64,000 nt of DNA from CBDFKU01 sp965248975. Its GTDB lineage: Bacteria > Chloroflexota > Dehalococcoidia > Lucifugimonadales > JAGWBF01. The notes under the pieces are model-generated. The model did not search any database, was not told where the DNA came from, and was given only the letters and a program-made list of their open reading frames with translations. The position numbers and the translations under genes are program-made. Where the stretch lies: contig CBDFKU010000020.1 in NCBI GenBank assembly GCA_965248975.1, forward strand, positions 372,001 through 436,000, given 5' to 3'. Below are positions 25,961 through 35,430 of the stretch, in pieces. Position 1 is the stretch's first letter. Each line of letters opens with the position of its first letter.

Positions 25961-28624
25961 ATGACGTGGAGGGGGCCAGACTCTACCTTCAAATTGAAGG
26001 TTCTACGAGAGTTGGCGTGGCTGGTCGTCGCCCTGATCGTGGCCACCCTGCTCTATCTGATCGTCGCGGCTCTCATAGGGGGGGCGTCCAGGGCCTGGGG
26101 GGAGTCCGAGGACGTCCTGTACGTGGTGGATGCCACGCCCGACCCCGACAAACTCTACACGGTGGACAGGACGGACGCCAGTACGACCCTGGTGGGATCG
26201 CTGGGGACCGGATCGTGGCTGGGCCTGGCGTGGGATGGGTCGGACCTGTACGCGACCAATACCTCCGACGACAAGCTCTACACGGTGGACACAGGGGACG
26301 CCAGCACGAGCGAAGTGGGTTCGCTGGGGACAGGAACGTGGCGCAGCCTAGCGTGGGACGGGTCGGACCTGTACGCGGTGGAGACCACTGCCGACAGCCT
26401 CTACAGGGTAGACAGGACGGACGGCAGCACGACCCGTGTCGGGGGGGACGGGGCCCTGGGAACCGGAGAATGGGCGTCCCTGGCATGGGACGGGTCGGAC
26501 CTGTACGCGGTGGAGGACATCAACGACAAACTCTACAAGATAGACAGGACGGACGGCAGCACGACCCTGGTGGGAACGTTGGGGAGCGGAACCTGGAAGG
26601 CCCTGGCGTGGGACGGCTTGAACCTCTACGCGTTGGACTCCACCCCCGACAAACTCTACACGGTGGACAGGACGGACGCTAGCACGAGCGAAGTGGGATC
26701 GCTGGGGACAGGATCGTGGTTCGGGGCGACCTTTGATTGGCACACCGTGCCCACGGCGTCGGAGATCCCGACGCTCACAAGTGGTGTCCGGCAGCTGGAC
26801 GTGTCCTGGGCGGTGGGCAACGGTGGGGCGGCTATCACGGACTACGACCTGCAGTACAGGCAGACCGGCGGGTCCTTCTGGACCTCGTGGGCCCACACGG
26901 GGACGGCCACGACGACGACGATCACGGGGTTGACCAACGGGACCGGGTACGATGTCCAGGTGAGGGCGGAGAACTCCGTGGGAGAGTCTCCCTGGTCCCC
27001 CACCGCCACCGGGACGCCAGCGCCACCGGTGGTGCCGGATGCTCCCGGGCTTCCCTCGGTGACTCCGGCTGACGAAGCCCTGGCCGTGTCCTGGACGGCG
27101 CCGAGCGATGGCGGGGCGGCCATCACGGACTACGACCTGCAGTACAGGCAGACCGGCGGGTCCTCCTGGACCTCGTGGGCCCACACGGGGACGGCGCTCA
27201 GCACCACCATTACCAGCCTTACAAACGGGACGGGGTACGATGTCCAGGTGAGGGCGGAGAACTCCGCGGGGGAGTCTCCCTGGTCCACGACCGCCACCGG
27301 GACGCCGGCGGAGCAACCGGTGGTGCCGGATGCTCCCGGGCTTCCCTCGGTGACTCCGGCTGACGAAGCCCTGGCCGTGTCCTGGACGGCGCCGAGCGAT
27401 GGCGGGGCGGCCATCACGGACTACGACCTGCAGTACAGGCAGACCGGCGGGTCCTCCTGGACCTCGTGGGCCCACACGGGGACGGCGCTCAGCACCACCA
27501 TTACCAGCCTTACAAACGGGACGGGGTACGATGTCCAAGTGAGGGCGGAGAACTCCGCGGGGGAGTCTCCCTGGTCCACGACCGCCACCGGGACGCCCGT
27601 GGCGCCGACGGAGCCCGGCACGCCGGATGCGCCAAGGTTGGACGCCGTCGATGAAGAGATCTTTGTGGCCTGGGAACCACCCGATGACGACGGTGGGGCG
27701 GCCATCACCGACTACGACGTACGGTACAGGGAGACCGGTACGACGACTTGGAGCACGTGGCTGCATGTGGGGACGGCCACCTTCACCACGATCACGGGGT
27801 TGACCAACGGGACGGAGTATGACGTCCAGGTGAGGGCGGAGAACTCCGCGGGCGAGTCTGCCTGGTCCACCACCACCGCCGGGACGCCGGCCGCCCCACC
27901 AGACCCGGTGGGGGAGGAAGAGCTGTACACCAACCTCTGGCCGGAGGCCTTCACCGTCGCTGTTGTGGAGACGGAGGATGGTGGCGCCCAGATAGTGATG
28001 ACGTGGGACCCGATGGAGCTTGCCAGCGGCTATCTCATCGAAAGCCGCGACAATGGCGTGTTTCGGAGACAGGCCAGGGTGACGGCTCAGAACTTCCGGT
28101 CGATGGACAACGTGGTGGCCCTCAACCGGAGCCCGGGGTCCCTGGTGGGCAACACGTCGCGGGGACTGTCCCACGTGATAGTGCGGGTGAGGGCGTACCG
28201 GGACCTGGGGAGCATCGAGCGGTACAGCCCCTGGACCGAGGAGAGGGTCGTCACGTTCCCGCGCTATGACTACCCGGCGCCCACCGGCATACCATCCACG
28301 CCGACGAACAGGGATGTCCTGGGGGTGGGCCAACTGATGACCACCATAATGGCGCCGGCCGGGTTCGAGGGAACCTCGGGGAGGGACTACATCATCCCGC
28401 TGCTGTTTACGGCGGCGCTGGTGTTGGCGGGCGCGGCGGCCTGGGCGGTGTCCGGCGGGGGCTGGGGAGCCAGCGGCCTGATGGTCGGGGCCCTGGTGTT
28501 CATCCTGGTGTGGGGCGTGTCGGGGCCCCTGTGGTTCGACGTGCCCATAGCCATGGCGCTGGTCCCCGTCGTCATCGTTTCCCTGGGCGGGGTATTCGCA
28601 GCCAAGAAGATGGTGGAAGGATGA
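25961..28624 (+). CDS. Membrane-anchored surface protein with beta-repeats and fibronectin type III domains
   Basis: 887 residues from ATG 25961, the start nearest the first membrane helix; an upstream ATG at 25898 is possible. TM about 19-41. Residues 50-262 hold about six repeats of roughly 35-40 residues (TVDRTDAST, GSLGTG, WDGSDLYA), like a propeller or LVIVD-type beta-repeat. Four FN3 domains follow at about 262-355, 355-452, 452-549 and 549-646, with DYDLQYRQTGG and TGYDVQVRAENS. A further beta domain leads to three C-terminal TM helices (about 790-880). It is a candidate receptor-binding or adhesion protein; the C-terminal anchor recalls filamentous-phage pIII, by analogy only. Confidence 0.8.
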   Translation: MTWRGPDSTFKLKVLRELAWLVVALIVATLLYLIVAALIGGASRAWGESEDVLYVVDATPDPDKLYTVDRTDASTTLVGSLGTGSWLGLAWDGSDLYATNTSDDKLYTVDTGDASTSEVGSLGTGTWRSLAWDGSDLYAVETTADSLYRVDRTDGSTTRVGGDGALGTGEWASLAWDGSDLYAVEDINDKLYKIDRTDGSTTLVGTLGSGTWKALAWDGLNLYALDSTPDKLYTVDRTDASTSEVGSLGTGSWFGATFDWHTVPTASEIPTLTSGVRQLDVSWAVGNGGAAITDYDLQYRQTGGSFWTSWAHTGTATTTTITGLTNGTGYDVQVRAENSVGESPWSPTATGTPAPPVVPDAPGLPSVTPADEALAVSWTAPSDGGAAITDYDLQYRQTGGSSWTSWAHTGTALSTTITSLTNGTGYDVQVRAENSAGESPWSTTATGTPAEQPVVPDAPGLPSVTPADEALAVSWTAPSDGGAAITDYDLQYRQTGGSSWTSWAHTGTALSTTITSLTNGTGYDVQVRAENSAGESPWSTTATGTPVAPTEPGTPDAPRLDAVDEEIFVAWEPPDDDGGAAITDYDVRYRETGTTTWSTWLHVGTATFTTITGLTNGTEYDVQVRAENSAGESAWSTTTAGTPAAPPDPVGEEELYTNLWPEAFTVAVVETEDGGAQIVMTWDPMELASGYLIESRDNGVFRRQARVTAQNFRSMDNVVALNRSPGSLVGNTSRGLSHVIVRVRAYRDLGSIERYSPWTEERVVTFPRYDYPAPTGIPSTPTNRDVLGVGQLMTTIMAPAGFEGTSGRDYIIPLLFTAALVLAGAAAWAVSGGGWGASGLMVGALVFILVWGVSGPLWFDVPIAMALVPVVIVSLGGVFAAKKMVEG
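27025..27606 (+). repeat. 291-bp tandem duplication encoding two FN3 domains
   Basis: 27025-27315 and 27316-27606 are almost base-identical; one visible change is silent (ccaggtg/ccaagtg). Domains 1 and 4 are much more diverged, so this is a recent in-frame duplication. Confidence 0.9.
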
Positions 28625-29004
28625 CGCTAGGACTGGTACTGGCCTTCCTGGCCGTGCACTTCATCATAGGAGTGGTGTCTTGGATGGGGGCCTGGGTCTC
28701 GACCGAGACCGACAATGGGCTCGTCGCCGCCCTGGACGGGACCCCGCTGGCGCCGTTGGTTGGGTCTGGCAGCACCTTTGGGGGTGGCCTCAGTGACATC
28801 AACCCCCTGTCCGCCCTGAGCCTGGCTATAGACGCGATGCAGTTCTTGTTGGCAATGGTGAGCTTCAACTATGTGCTGTTTGAGGGCGGCGGGGTGGTCG
28901 GAATGTTCGGCACCTTCCTGGGGGTGGTGGGTCACTGTATCGCCGCCTGGCTGCTGTTTCAGTTTGCCCGGGCGGTGGCCGGAAGTCTGGGATTTGGGAG
29001 GTAA
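28621..29004 (+). CDS. Small membrane protein (3-4 TM)
   Basis: 127 residues, ATGA overlap with the FN3 protein. Hydrophobic segments LGLVLAFLAVHFIIGVV, LAIDAMQFLLAMVSFNYVLF and MFGTFLGVVGHCIAAWLLF. No known family; it probably assembles with its neighbours in the membrane. Confidence 0.65.
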   Translation: MTLGLVLAFLAVHFIIGVVSWMGAWVSTETDNGLVAALDGTPLAPLVGSGSTFGGGLSDINPLSALSLAIDAMQFLLAMVSFNYVLFEGGGVVGMFGTFLGVVGHCIAAWLLFQFARAVAGSLGFGR

Positions 29005-29007
29005 ACC

Positions 29008-29259
29008 ATGACGAGCAGACTCTTGATGGAGCTAGAGCCTGGGCCCCCGGAAGAGGAACCTGAACCGGAGCCTCAGCCTGAACCTGAGCCGGAACCGGAA
29101 CCGGAACCTGCGTCAGAAGCGCCCGCGGACAGGCTCCTGATGGAGATAGAGCCGGAGCCGGAGCCGGAGCCGGAGGCACCCGCGGATGACGGGTCGGAAG
29201 CCCCGCAGGGAGGAGGAGGCCCAGCGCAGGCAGGAGGAGGAGGACCAGCTTGTGCTTGA
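29008..29259 (+). CDS. Glu/Pro-rich protein, maybe the true N-terminus of the giant repeat protein
   Basis: 83 residues, start 3 bp after the previous stop. It consists of RLLMELEPGPPEE, EPEPQPEP-type repeats and RLLMEIEPEP. The RLLxE motif returns three times in the C-terminal half of the next ORF (DRLLLEQ). It ends in a frame 1 base away from that ORF, overlapping it by 74 bases. Either it is a separate coupled protein, or a frameshift splits one gene. Confidence 0.55.
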   Translation: MTSRLLMELEPGPPEEEPEPEPQPEPEPEPEPEPASEAPADRLLMEIEPEPEPEPEAPADDGSEAPQGGGGPAQAGGGGPACA

Positions 29260-32200
29260 CGTAGGCCCCGCGTCTGCGCCGGAGTCTACGGCAGAATCCC
29301 GGCCAGAGCCGTTCCGCGACGTGTACCACCTTGACCCCGAGCCTGAACCGGAGCCGGAACAGATCCCCGACGTGCACCAATGGGACCCCGCTGAATGGTG
29401 GGTGGACCCTGAACCGGAGCCAGAACCGGTCCCCGAAGTGCATCAACGGGAGCAGTCCGGGCCGGAGCTGTTCTACGACACACCGATATTTGTCCACCCC
29501 CTTCCTGACGAACCGACAATCGCCCCCCCCCTTCCTGGTGACAGGGGCCAAGTGCCGCCAACCCCGGTGGAACTGTCGGACACCCGAGAGGAGCCCCTTT
29601 GGACCCGATTTGCCTCCCCGTGGCACGAGATCTTCTGGAAGGCCGCCAAACCCCCCCCGCTGCCTGGTGACAGGGGCCAAGTGCTGCCAACCCCGGTGGA
29701 ACTGTCGGACACCCTTGGGGTACTTGCTCCCGAGCCTGTTCCCGTGCCGCTGGCTGATGTCCCCCCGCTACCTGGTGGCAGGAACCAGGACCCGCTTACC
29801 AAGGTGCAACCCCCCACCTCGCTGCCTGCTGCCACCCCATCTGAGGCCAAGGTACACCGCGGCATCAATGAGTGGGAGGCCATAGGGACCGTCTACATCA
29901 ACAATGTGGAAGTCAGCGTCCAGGGCTTGATAGATGAATACAGGCTCAAGAACATTACCCCCAGGGCGGGGGTGGACAGGGCAACCGCCCGTGAGAGGGC
30001 CGATGAGTACGTGAATCGGAGGGTCGCGGACTACCTGAACCGGGAGGAGGCCCGAGGTGGGCTATCCCTGGAGCCGCGTAAGGTTCAGCCCAGAAAGCTG
30101 ACCCGGGAGGACCTGGGCGAGGCCTTTCTCCTGGATGGGGAGCTGCAGTCCACCGAGGAGATCCTTGACTACTATGCAAAAGATGACCGTTCCCCATTCG
30201 GTTTCCTGAAACCGTTCTCGCATCTGTGGGCGGGGGACAGCGAGGCCGAGACCATAGAGAGGATACAGAAGGTATATGACGCGGGCCGGGCCGCCCTTTT
30301 GGAGGAACGGGATGGGCAGCTCGTTCTTGCGGAGGGGCAACAAGCCTACACCTTTAGCCCCCCCCTCCACGAAGGCTTAAGCGTGCAAGAGCTCATCGTC
30401 CCGACGTATGATTTGTTCAAGGACGAGTTTAGTGACGTAGGCGAGACCTCGCTTGGATCGTCGTTAAGGTCCAAAAGTGAGAGAAGCGACGATCTCTGGA
30501 CGGCGGGATTCGCTCTGGTGGATGTGCTGCCTGTGCCTACCAAGCCTGTCACAAGCGTAGCAAAGGGAGTGGGACGAGTTGCCCTGCCCGCCAACCTCGG
30601 TGGCGGTTTCGTTTCAGCGGCGACGCCCTGGCCCGCTGTGCCCAAAATCCCAGGATCACCGTACTCACAAGAGGTCCTGGACGCCAGTCTAAAGGCGCGG
30701 AAGGAGTTGGCGCAGACCGGGCAGACCCGGGTTACGGTAGGCGGAAAGACCTACACGTTGAAGGGCGACCGTCTGGATGAAGCTTTGCGGCGTGCTAATC
30801 CTGATACGACGATAACCTACACCGCTGCACCCGATGTGGAGAAATTCATGGAGGGCGGCATCGTACCAGTGCTGAGATACCTCAGCGGGGAGGCCAAAGA
30901 AGAAGCGGAGCAAGGAGTCTTTCTGTCGGTGGCCGGTCCGGTGGGAAAATTCATGAAGCGGTCGGCCTTTGGCCACAGAGGGACAAGCCCCGGTGTCGTG
31001 GCCTACGACTACCCCTTGGAACAACTGGGCGTGCCCGGCAGCCCCAGCACTCCCCTGGGCGTCAATTACTACGGGGGTCGAGAGTTGGAGGAGTGGCTAG
31101 CGACCGGCGGGTTAGCCCCGCCGGTTCGATCGGTCGCCGGCGTCGGTGAAGACTGGGGCGGCAAACTGTACATGCCAAGCTCTATGAAGGCACCGAGTTA
31201 CGCCCAAAGACTCCGCGCCAATGTGCTGGCGACGGGGGACGTCCTCAGATATCTAGGGAAGCCCTATCGGAGGATGGATAATATACGACCAGCCGATGCA
31301 GAGGAGATAGCCCGATCCGCCTATGGCAAAAACATAGCGGATCTGACCCCTTCGGAGGCCCGGTATGTCGAGTTGGCTCAGTTGGACGACAGCTCTCTGC
31401 GCCGGTCGGTGAGCTCCGGGGACTCACTGGAAGACGCCGTACTCGCACAGCGCATCCTGGATGAGCGGGGGGCGTTTGAAGCCACGACGACACTGAGCTC
31501 TGATGGCTCACGTAGGATAACCCGCGATACCAACCTGACACCATCGCTCAACCTTCCTCTCATTAGCCCTCGATCCCTGACCACTCCACCCGGGCAAGGG
31601 CCGGGACCGGACAGACTGCTGCTGGAGCAGCCAGAGGGAGCCCGCCTACGTGCAAGTGAGGAAGCCCGCCTCAAGGAAGAAGCGGCCCGCAAGAGGGAGG
31701 AGAGGGTCGACAGGCCTTGGGACCAGGAGGTCGATATCTTCCCCGCAGGCGGCCGGGTCAGGGAAGAGGCCCGCAGTGTGGCGGGGTCATCGGACAGGCT
31801 ACTGTTAGAACAGCTAGATGATGGCCCCCGGGTGCGTTCCAAGGAAGAGGCTCGTAAGAGGGACGAGGGAGCGGCCCGCAAGAGGGACAGTGTAGCGGGG
31901 TCGTCGGACAGGCTACTGTTAGAACAGCTAGATGATGGCCCCCGGGTGCGTTCCAAGGAAGCGGCTCGCAAGAGGGACGAGGAAGCGGCTCGCAAGAGGG
32001 ACAGTGTAGCGGGGTCGTCGGACAGGCTACTGTTAGAACAGCTAGATGATGGCCCCCGGGTGCGTTCCAAGGAAGCGGCTCGCAAGAGGGACGAGGAAGC
32101 GGCTCGCAAGAGGGACGAGGAAGCGGCTCGCAAGAGGGACGAGGAAGCGGCTCGCAAGAGGGACGAAGAAGCGGCCCGCAAGAGGGACGAGGAAGCGGCT

Positions 32201-32980
32201 CGCAAGAGGGACGAAGAAGCGGCCCGCAAGAGGGACGAGGAAGCGGCCCGCAAGAGGGACGAGGAAGCGGCTCGCAAGAGGGACGAAGAGGGGGCGCGTG
32301 AGTCCAAGGGTAGGAGCGAGCCCCAGGAGGTCATCGTCACCGGGGGGGCGCGTGAGTCCAGGGGTAGGAGCGAGCCCCAGGAGGTCATCGTCACCGGGGG
32401 GGCGCGTGAGTCCAGGGGTAGGAGCGAGCCCCAGGAGGTCATCGTCACCGGGGGGGCGCGTGAGTCCAGGGGTAGGAGCGAGCCCCAGGAGGTCATCGTC
32501 ACCGGGGGGGCGCGTGAGTCCAGGGGTAGGAGCGAGCCCCAGGAGGTCATCGTCACCGGGGGGGCGCGTGAGTCCAGGGGTAGGAGCGAGCCCATTTTAG
32601 GCACGCCGCCAAAGAGAAGAAGGCGTAGGCTTCCTGTGCCGTTGCCTTCTCTTGACACGACACAAAAGACCGCTCCTCCGGGCCAGTACCCCGCCAAGGT
32701 ACAGTGGGTGGGCAGGACCCTGTACACGCTGGATACTGCGGGGCCCACGGCGGGCGACCTGGAGAGCGTGCCGCTAACCGACGAGCATACCAAGACGTTC
32801 CGCGTAGTCGAATATACCGGTGCAGTCCCCCCGGAAGGGCGGCATACAGCCGCCAATCTGGAGGTGGACGTGCAGGGAAAGCGGGTGACCGCGAAGGCGG
32901 TGTCGCACCGCCGCCGCAGGGCCAGTCAATCACGCCGGGTCGCTCCGCCCAAGGTGACCTACAAAAAGGGAGGCCGATAA
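29186..32980 (+). CDS. Giant repeat protein of about 1264 residues
   Basis: Start ATG 29186, no clear Shine-Dalgarno. Region 1 (1-220) is acidic and Pro-rich with EPEPEPE runs and twice PLPGDRGQV-x-PTPVELSDT. Region 2 (about 225-780) is globular, with RATARERADEYVNRR, TRVTVGGKTYTLKGDRLDEAL and YYGGRELEEWLATGG. Region 3 carries 38-residue units (SSDRLLLEQLDDGPRVRSK) and nine 8-residue EAARKRDE units, predicted to form a long charged single helix. Region 4 has 18-residue units GARESRGRSEPQEVIVTG. The C-terminus is basic. Repeat lengths suggest a tether, ruler or scaffold. No family or enzyme motif was found. Confidence 0.75.
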   Translation: MTGRKPRREEEAQRRQEEEDQLVLDVGPASAPESTAESRPEPFRDVYHLDPEPEPEPEQIPDVHQWDPAEWWVDPEPEPEPVPEVHQREQSGPELFYDTPIFVHPLPDEPTIAPPLPGDRGQVPPTPVELSDTREEPLWTRFASPWHEIFWKAAKPPPLPGDRGQVLPTPVELSDTLGVLAPEPVPVPLADVPPLPGGRNQDPLTKVQPPTSLPAATPSEAKVHRGINEWEAIGTVYINNVEVSVQGLIDEYRLKNITPRAGVDRATARERADEYVNRRVADYLNREEARGGLSLEPRKVQPRKLTREDLGEAFLLDGELQSTEEILDYYAKDDRSPFGFLKPFSHLWAGDSEAETIERIQKVYDAGRAALLEERDGQLVLAEGQQAYTFSPPLHEGLSVQELIVPTYDLFKDEFSDVGETSLGSSLRSKSERSDDLWTAGFALVDVLPVPTKPVTSVAKGVGRVALPANLGGGFVSAATPWPAVPKIPGSPYSQEVLDASLKARKELAQTGQTRVTVGGKTYTLKGDRLDEALRRANPDTTITYTAAPDVEKFMEGGIVPVLRYLSGEAKEEAEQGVFLSVAGPVGKFMKRSAFGHRGTSPGVVAYDYPLEQLGVPGSPSTPLGVNYYGGRELEEWLATGGLAPPVRSVAGVGEDWGGKLYMPSSMKAPSYAQRLRANVLATGDVLRYLGKPYRRMDNIRPADAEEIARSAYGKNIADLTPSEARYVELAQLDDSSLRRSVSSGDSLEDAVLAQRILDERGAFEATTTLSSDGSRRITRDTNLTPSLNLPLISPRSLTTPPGQGPGPDRLLLEQPEGARLRASEEARLKEEAARKREERVDRPWDQEVDIFPAGGRVREEARSVAGSSDRLLLEQLDDGPRVRSKEEARKRDEGAARKRDSVAGSSDRLLLEQLDDGPRVRSKEAARKRDEEAARKRDSVAGSSDRLLLEQLDDGPRVRSKEAARKRDEEAARKRDEEAARKRDEEAARKRDEEAARKRDEEAARKRDEEAARKRDEEAARKRDEEAARKRDEEGARESKGRSEPQEVIVTGGARESRGRSEPQEVIVTGGARESRGRSEPQEVIVTGGARESRGRSEPQEVIVTGGARESRGRSEPQEVIVTGGARESRGRSEPILGTPPKRRRRRLPVPLPSLDTTQKTAPPGQYPAKVQWVGRTLYTLDTAGPTAGDLESVPLTDEHTKTFRVVEYTGAVPPEGRHTAANLEVDVQGKRVTAKAVSHRRRRASQSRRVAPPKVTYKKGGR
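31775..32593 (+). repeat. Three nested tandem arrays: 114 bp, 24 bp and 54 bp units
   Basis: 114-bp units at 31775, 31889 and 32003 (third partial); nine 24-bp units at 32072-32287; five 54-bp units at 32291-32560 plus a partial to 32593. All are multiples of three and nearly base-identical, so number changes keep the frame. Confidence 0.95.
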
Positions 32981-32983
32981 CTG

Positions 32984-33115
32984 ATGCCCGATGACACTCG
33001 GAGGGTTGAATCCAAATGGGACGCTGGGAAGGTAGCCCAGGACCTCCGGGCTGCCTTCAAAGAACATGGCATCCAGGCGACGATCACGCCGCGGACCACG
33101 GACGTCCGGGTATAA
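32984..33115 (+). CDS. Microprotein (43 residues)
   Basis: MPDDTRRVESKWDAGKVAQD... ending TTDVRV, 3 bp after the giant gene's stop. Position and codon style support translation; no function can be assigned. Confidence 0.4.
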   Translation: MPDDTRRVESKWDAGKVAQDLRAAFKEHGIQATITPRTTDVRV

Positions 33116-33180
33116 TTGTGGGACGGATTGCCCGGGGGTCAGTAGGTAGATGGAATCAATTGTACTAGAGGAGAATTGTT

Positions 33181-33885
33181 ATGAGACTACCCTGGAAGAA
33201 GAGCAGAGCATCCTGGCTGGCGGTCTCGAAGGAACTGAAAGACGCCGCATCATTCGGCGGCGACATTGAGGACTTCACGGTACTCCGACATCATGCTGTA
33301 CGCGCCCTCTGCGGTGCGCTGATGGACAGGCACACTGCATGCAGGTCTCCTCACCCGTTCTGCGGTCCCGGGCACCAACAGAACGGAGATACCCCTAGAA
33401 TGCTGATCGCCCAGGCGGTTCCACAGAGCAACCCACTCTTGAGCAACCCGGATCTCATCGGCATCTACCTGTGCCAGGCGTCAGCCCTTGAGAGCAGCGG
33501 AGAGGAAGAGGAGGACATCATGAGGTTCATCACCCGCATGACTCCCACAGAACCAGCTCCGAGCCGTAAGCTAGTGGTGTCTCCCCCGAAGGCCGGCACC
33601 TTTCAGGCCTTGTATGGTCCTATCCTCAACCCCATCGAAGGGGACTATTCCACGGGCAGTATCGATCCCGCCAAGGCCATACAGCTCAACTGCGACCCTG
33701 AACCCCGACATTGCCGCTGGCAGTATTGGGAGAGTGGACTCACCAAGGGCGACTGGCTGGTGCCTAGGTTCCATTGCTTGCAGGTGTTCGGCGAATGGTG
33801 GGTCGTCGACGTGGATCCGACACGCGGACTGTCTCAACAGGTTGCTGCCTTGGACTTCGCGGATACGCCAGAGCACAACTTTTGA
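33181..33885 (+). CDS. Hypothetical protein
   Basis: 234 residues; gaggaga precedes ATG 33181 by 6 bases. Basic start (MRLPWKKSRASWL), a Cys/His-rich segment (HTACRSPHPFCGPGHQ), an acidic linker (SSGEEEEDIM) and a final domain with Trp-rich strands (WQYWESGLTKGDWLVPRF, GEWWVVDVDP). No family recognised. The 65 bp before it hold no gene. Confidence 0.6.
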   Translation: MRLPWKKSRASWLAVSKELKDAASFGGDIEDFTVLRHHAVRALCGALMDRHTACRSPHPFCGPGHQQNGDTPRMLIAQAVPQSNPLLSNPDLIGIYLCQASALESSGEEEEDIMRFITRMTPTEPAPSRKLVVSPPKAGTFQALYGPILNPIEGDYSTGSIDPAKAIQLNCDPEPRHCRWQYWESGLTKGDWLVPRFHCLQVFGEWWVVDVDPTRGLSQQVAALDFADTPEHNF

Positions 33886-33928
33886 CCGCCTGCGGTTTAG
33901 TCAATGTCTTTAGAAGTAGGAAGGCACG

Positions 33929-35425
33929 ATGAATACAAGGGCAGTTCCGATAATAGAGCAAGCGCGGATAGATCAAGTCAGCACTCGCCCCGACCTGTTT
34001 CAGCCGCGTGATGTCCCTGGGGGGCTCGACCATGACCCTGCGAAGGTGCGCCAGCTGGTGCAGCACTGGAATCCCGACGAATACGACCCCATCGCGGTAG
34101 CCCGGGACCCGGAGGACCCGGACAGGTATGTTGTGATCGCGGGGCACCACCGCCTGGAGGCCCTGAAACAGTTGGAGGTCCCGGAGTTCGCGGTCAAGGT
34201 GCTGGAAGGCGGCGTAAACGATCCCGAAGAGCGGGAGCGGCTGAGGACCCAGGCAGACCTGAGCAACTACGCCATCTCCGCCCCGGGCCTGGTGGAACAG
34301 GTCAACACCGTTCGTCGGTTGCGGCGCCTGGGCTGGGACGATGGGCGGATCACAGACCGGATGCGTCTCACCCGTCGCAGCCAGCTGGACGACCTGGGGT
34401 ATCTGACCCATGTGCCGCCGGACGTGCTCTACTCCATCGCCCAGCACAGGCAAATGGCCCCCATTGCTGCGGAGATAGGGCGGGGGGCGGAGAAGTACGA
34501 TCTAAGCGATGAAACCGCCAGCCAGCTTTACAAACAGATGCTAGCCCACTTCGAGACGACGGGAAAGGTCCCGAACCGCTATGCCGTCAGGGAGAAGCTG
34601 GTCGCGGCCCGCGAACGCGCACAGACCCGCGCGGCCCAACCGGAACGCCTGGAGGGATTTGGAGAGGACCTTGTTACGGCCCAGTTCGCGGACGATGTAA
34701 GGGCCGAGCACGCACGCCGGAAAGCCTACTCGGAGACCAGGCGGAATCTCACAAGCTGTCAAGTGCTGGCCGACGAGCTCGGTGTTGATATAGCCGAGGT
34801 CCAGGCCGCAGCCAATACGCGCCTGGAGACGCTGACCCCCTCCGAAGAGCAGCGAGCCAGGGAAATAATCACGGCCCCGGCTCCCACGCCAGCGCCGACC
34901 CCGCCCGCACAGCCCGGCGATGACAGCCTGCTCCTGCCCTTTGGGACCCCGCAGCTTGTGGACCAGCCGGAGCCGATCGATGCTGACCCGGTTCCCGCTC
35001 CCATGCCGACATCTGGCGAGCCACAGCTGGTGGCCATGCCCACGCCGGTCAAACCCGTCTGCCCGCCCGCACAGGCCACGATGGGGGCGGAGTTCCACAC
35101 CGATAGGATGATGGCCATGCCGATGGCCGCGGAGATGCCGGCCGTCCGCACGCCCATAACCGCCCCGCCGCCCCGCCCGGACCCTCGACAGGCAAGCTTT
35201 TTCGACAAGCCCAAGTATGAGCAGAACGAAAGGACCGGGCGATTCCAGCGGGTAAAGTACACCGGCCGGACCCCCGAGACGAAGCCGGCCCCTCAACCGC
35301 CCACCATTGCGGACTCACCGTCTAGCAGTCGGCGCCAGAGCACGTCCCGGCGCAAGCGCAAACGCGCCACGACGATCACGGTGGACGCCGCGCAGATCAC
35401 CTATTGGAAACCAAGAAGGAGGTAG
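33929..35425 (+). CDS. ParB/Srx-fold nuclease-like or partition-like protein
   Basis: 498 residues. The N-terminal domain (about 30-110) has the ParB fold, with DHDPAKVRQLVQHWNPDEYD and YVVIAGHHRLEALKQL, the ParB GxRR-like phosphate motif. A following helical part (LVEQVNTVRRLRRLGWDD) is the usual HTH region, and the C-terminal third is Pro-rich with basic tail (RRQSTSRRKRKRATT). ParB-type proteins bind and hydrolyse CTP and load on parS. No ParA partner is next to it, so partition is uncertain; it may regulate or act in DNA delivery. Confidence 0.75.
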   Translation: MNTRAVPIIEQARIDQVSTRPDLFQPRDVPGGLDHDPAKVRQLVQHWNPDEYDPIAVARDPEDPDRYVVIAGHHRLEALKQLEVPEFAVKVLEGGVNDPEERERLRTQADLSNYAISAPGLVEQVNTVRRLRRLGWDDGRITDRMRLTRRSQLDDLGYLTHVPPDVLYSIAQHRQMAPIAAEIGRGAEKYDLSDETASQLYKQMLAHFETTGKVPNRYAVREKLVAARERAQTRAAQPERLEGFGEDLVTAQFADDVRAEHARRKAYSETRRNLTSCQVLADELGVDIAEVQAAANTRLETLTPSEEQRAREIITAPAPTPAPTPPAQPGDDSLLLPFGTPQLVDQPEPIDADPVPAPMPTSGEPQLVAMPTPVKPVCPPAQATMGAEFHTDRMMAMPMAAEMPAVRTPITAPPPRPDPRQASFFDKPKYEQNERTGRFQRVKYTGRTPETKPAPQPPTIADSPSSSRRQSTSRRKRKRATTITVDAAQITYWKPRRR

Positions 35426-35430
35426 CAGAG

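Noticed and set aside
26348..28333. 661-residue minus-strand ORF
   Set aside because: A shadow of the FN3/beta-repeat gene; Arg/Pro/Gly-rich with no domain or start signal.
31775..32593. CRISPR-like array
   Set aside because: Units are contiguous without unique spacers, in frame and coding; no cas genes.
31378..32856. 492-residue minus-strand ORF
   Set aside because: Antisense of the giant repeat gene; repeats simply reflect the plus-strand units.
33110..33116. TATAAT as promoter for the 33181 gene
   Set aside because: It overlaps the preceding stop codon and has no plausible -35.
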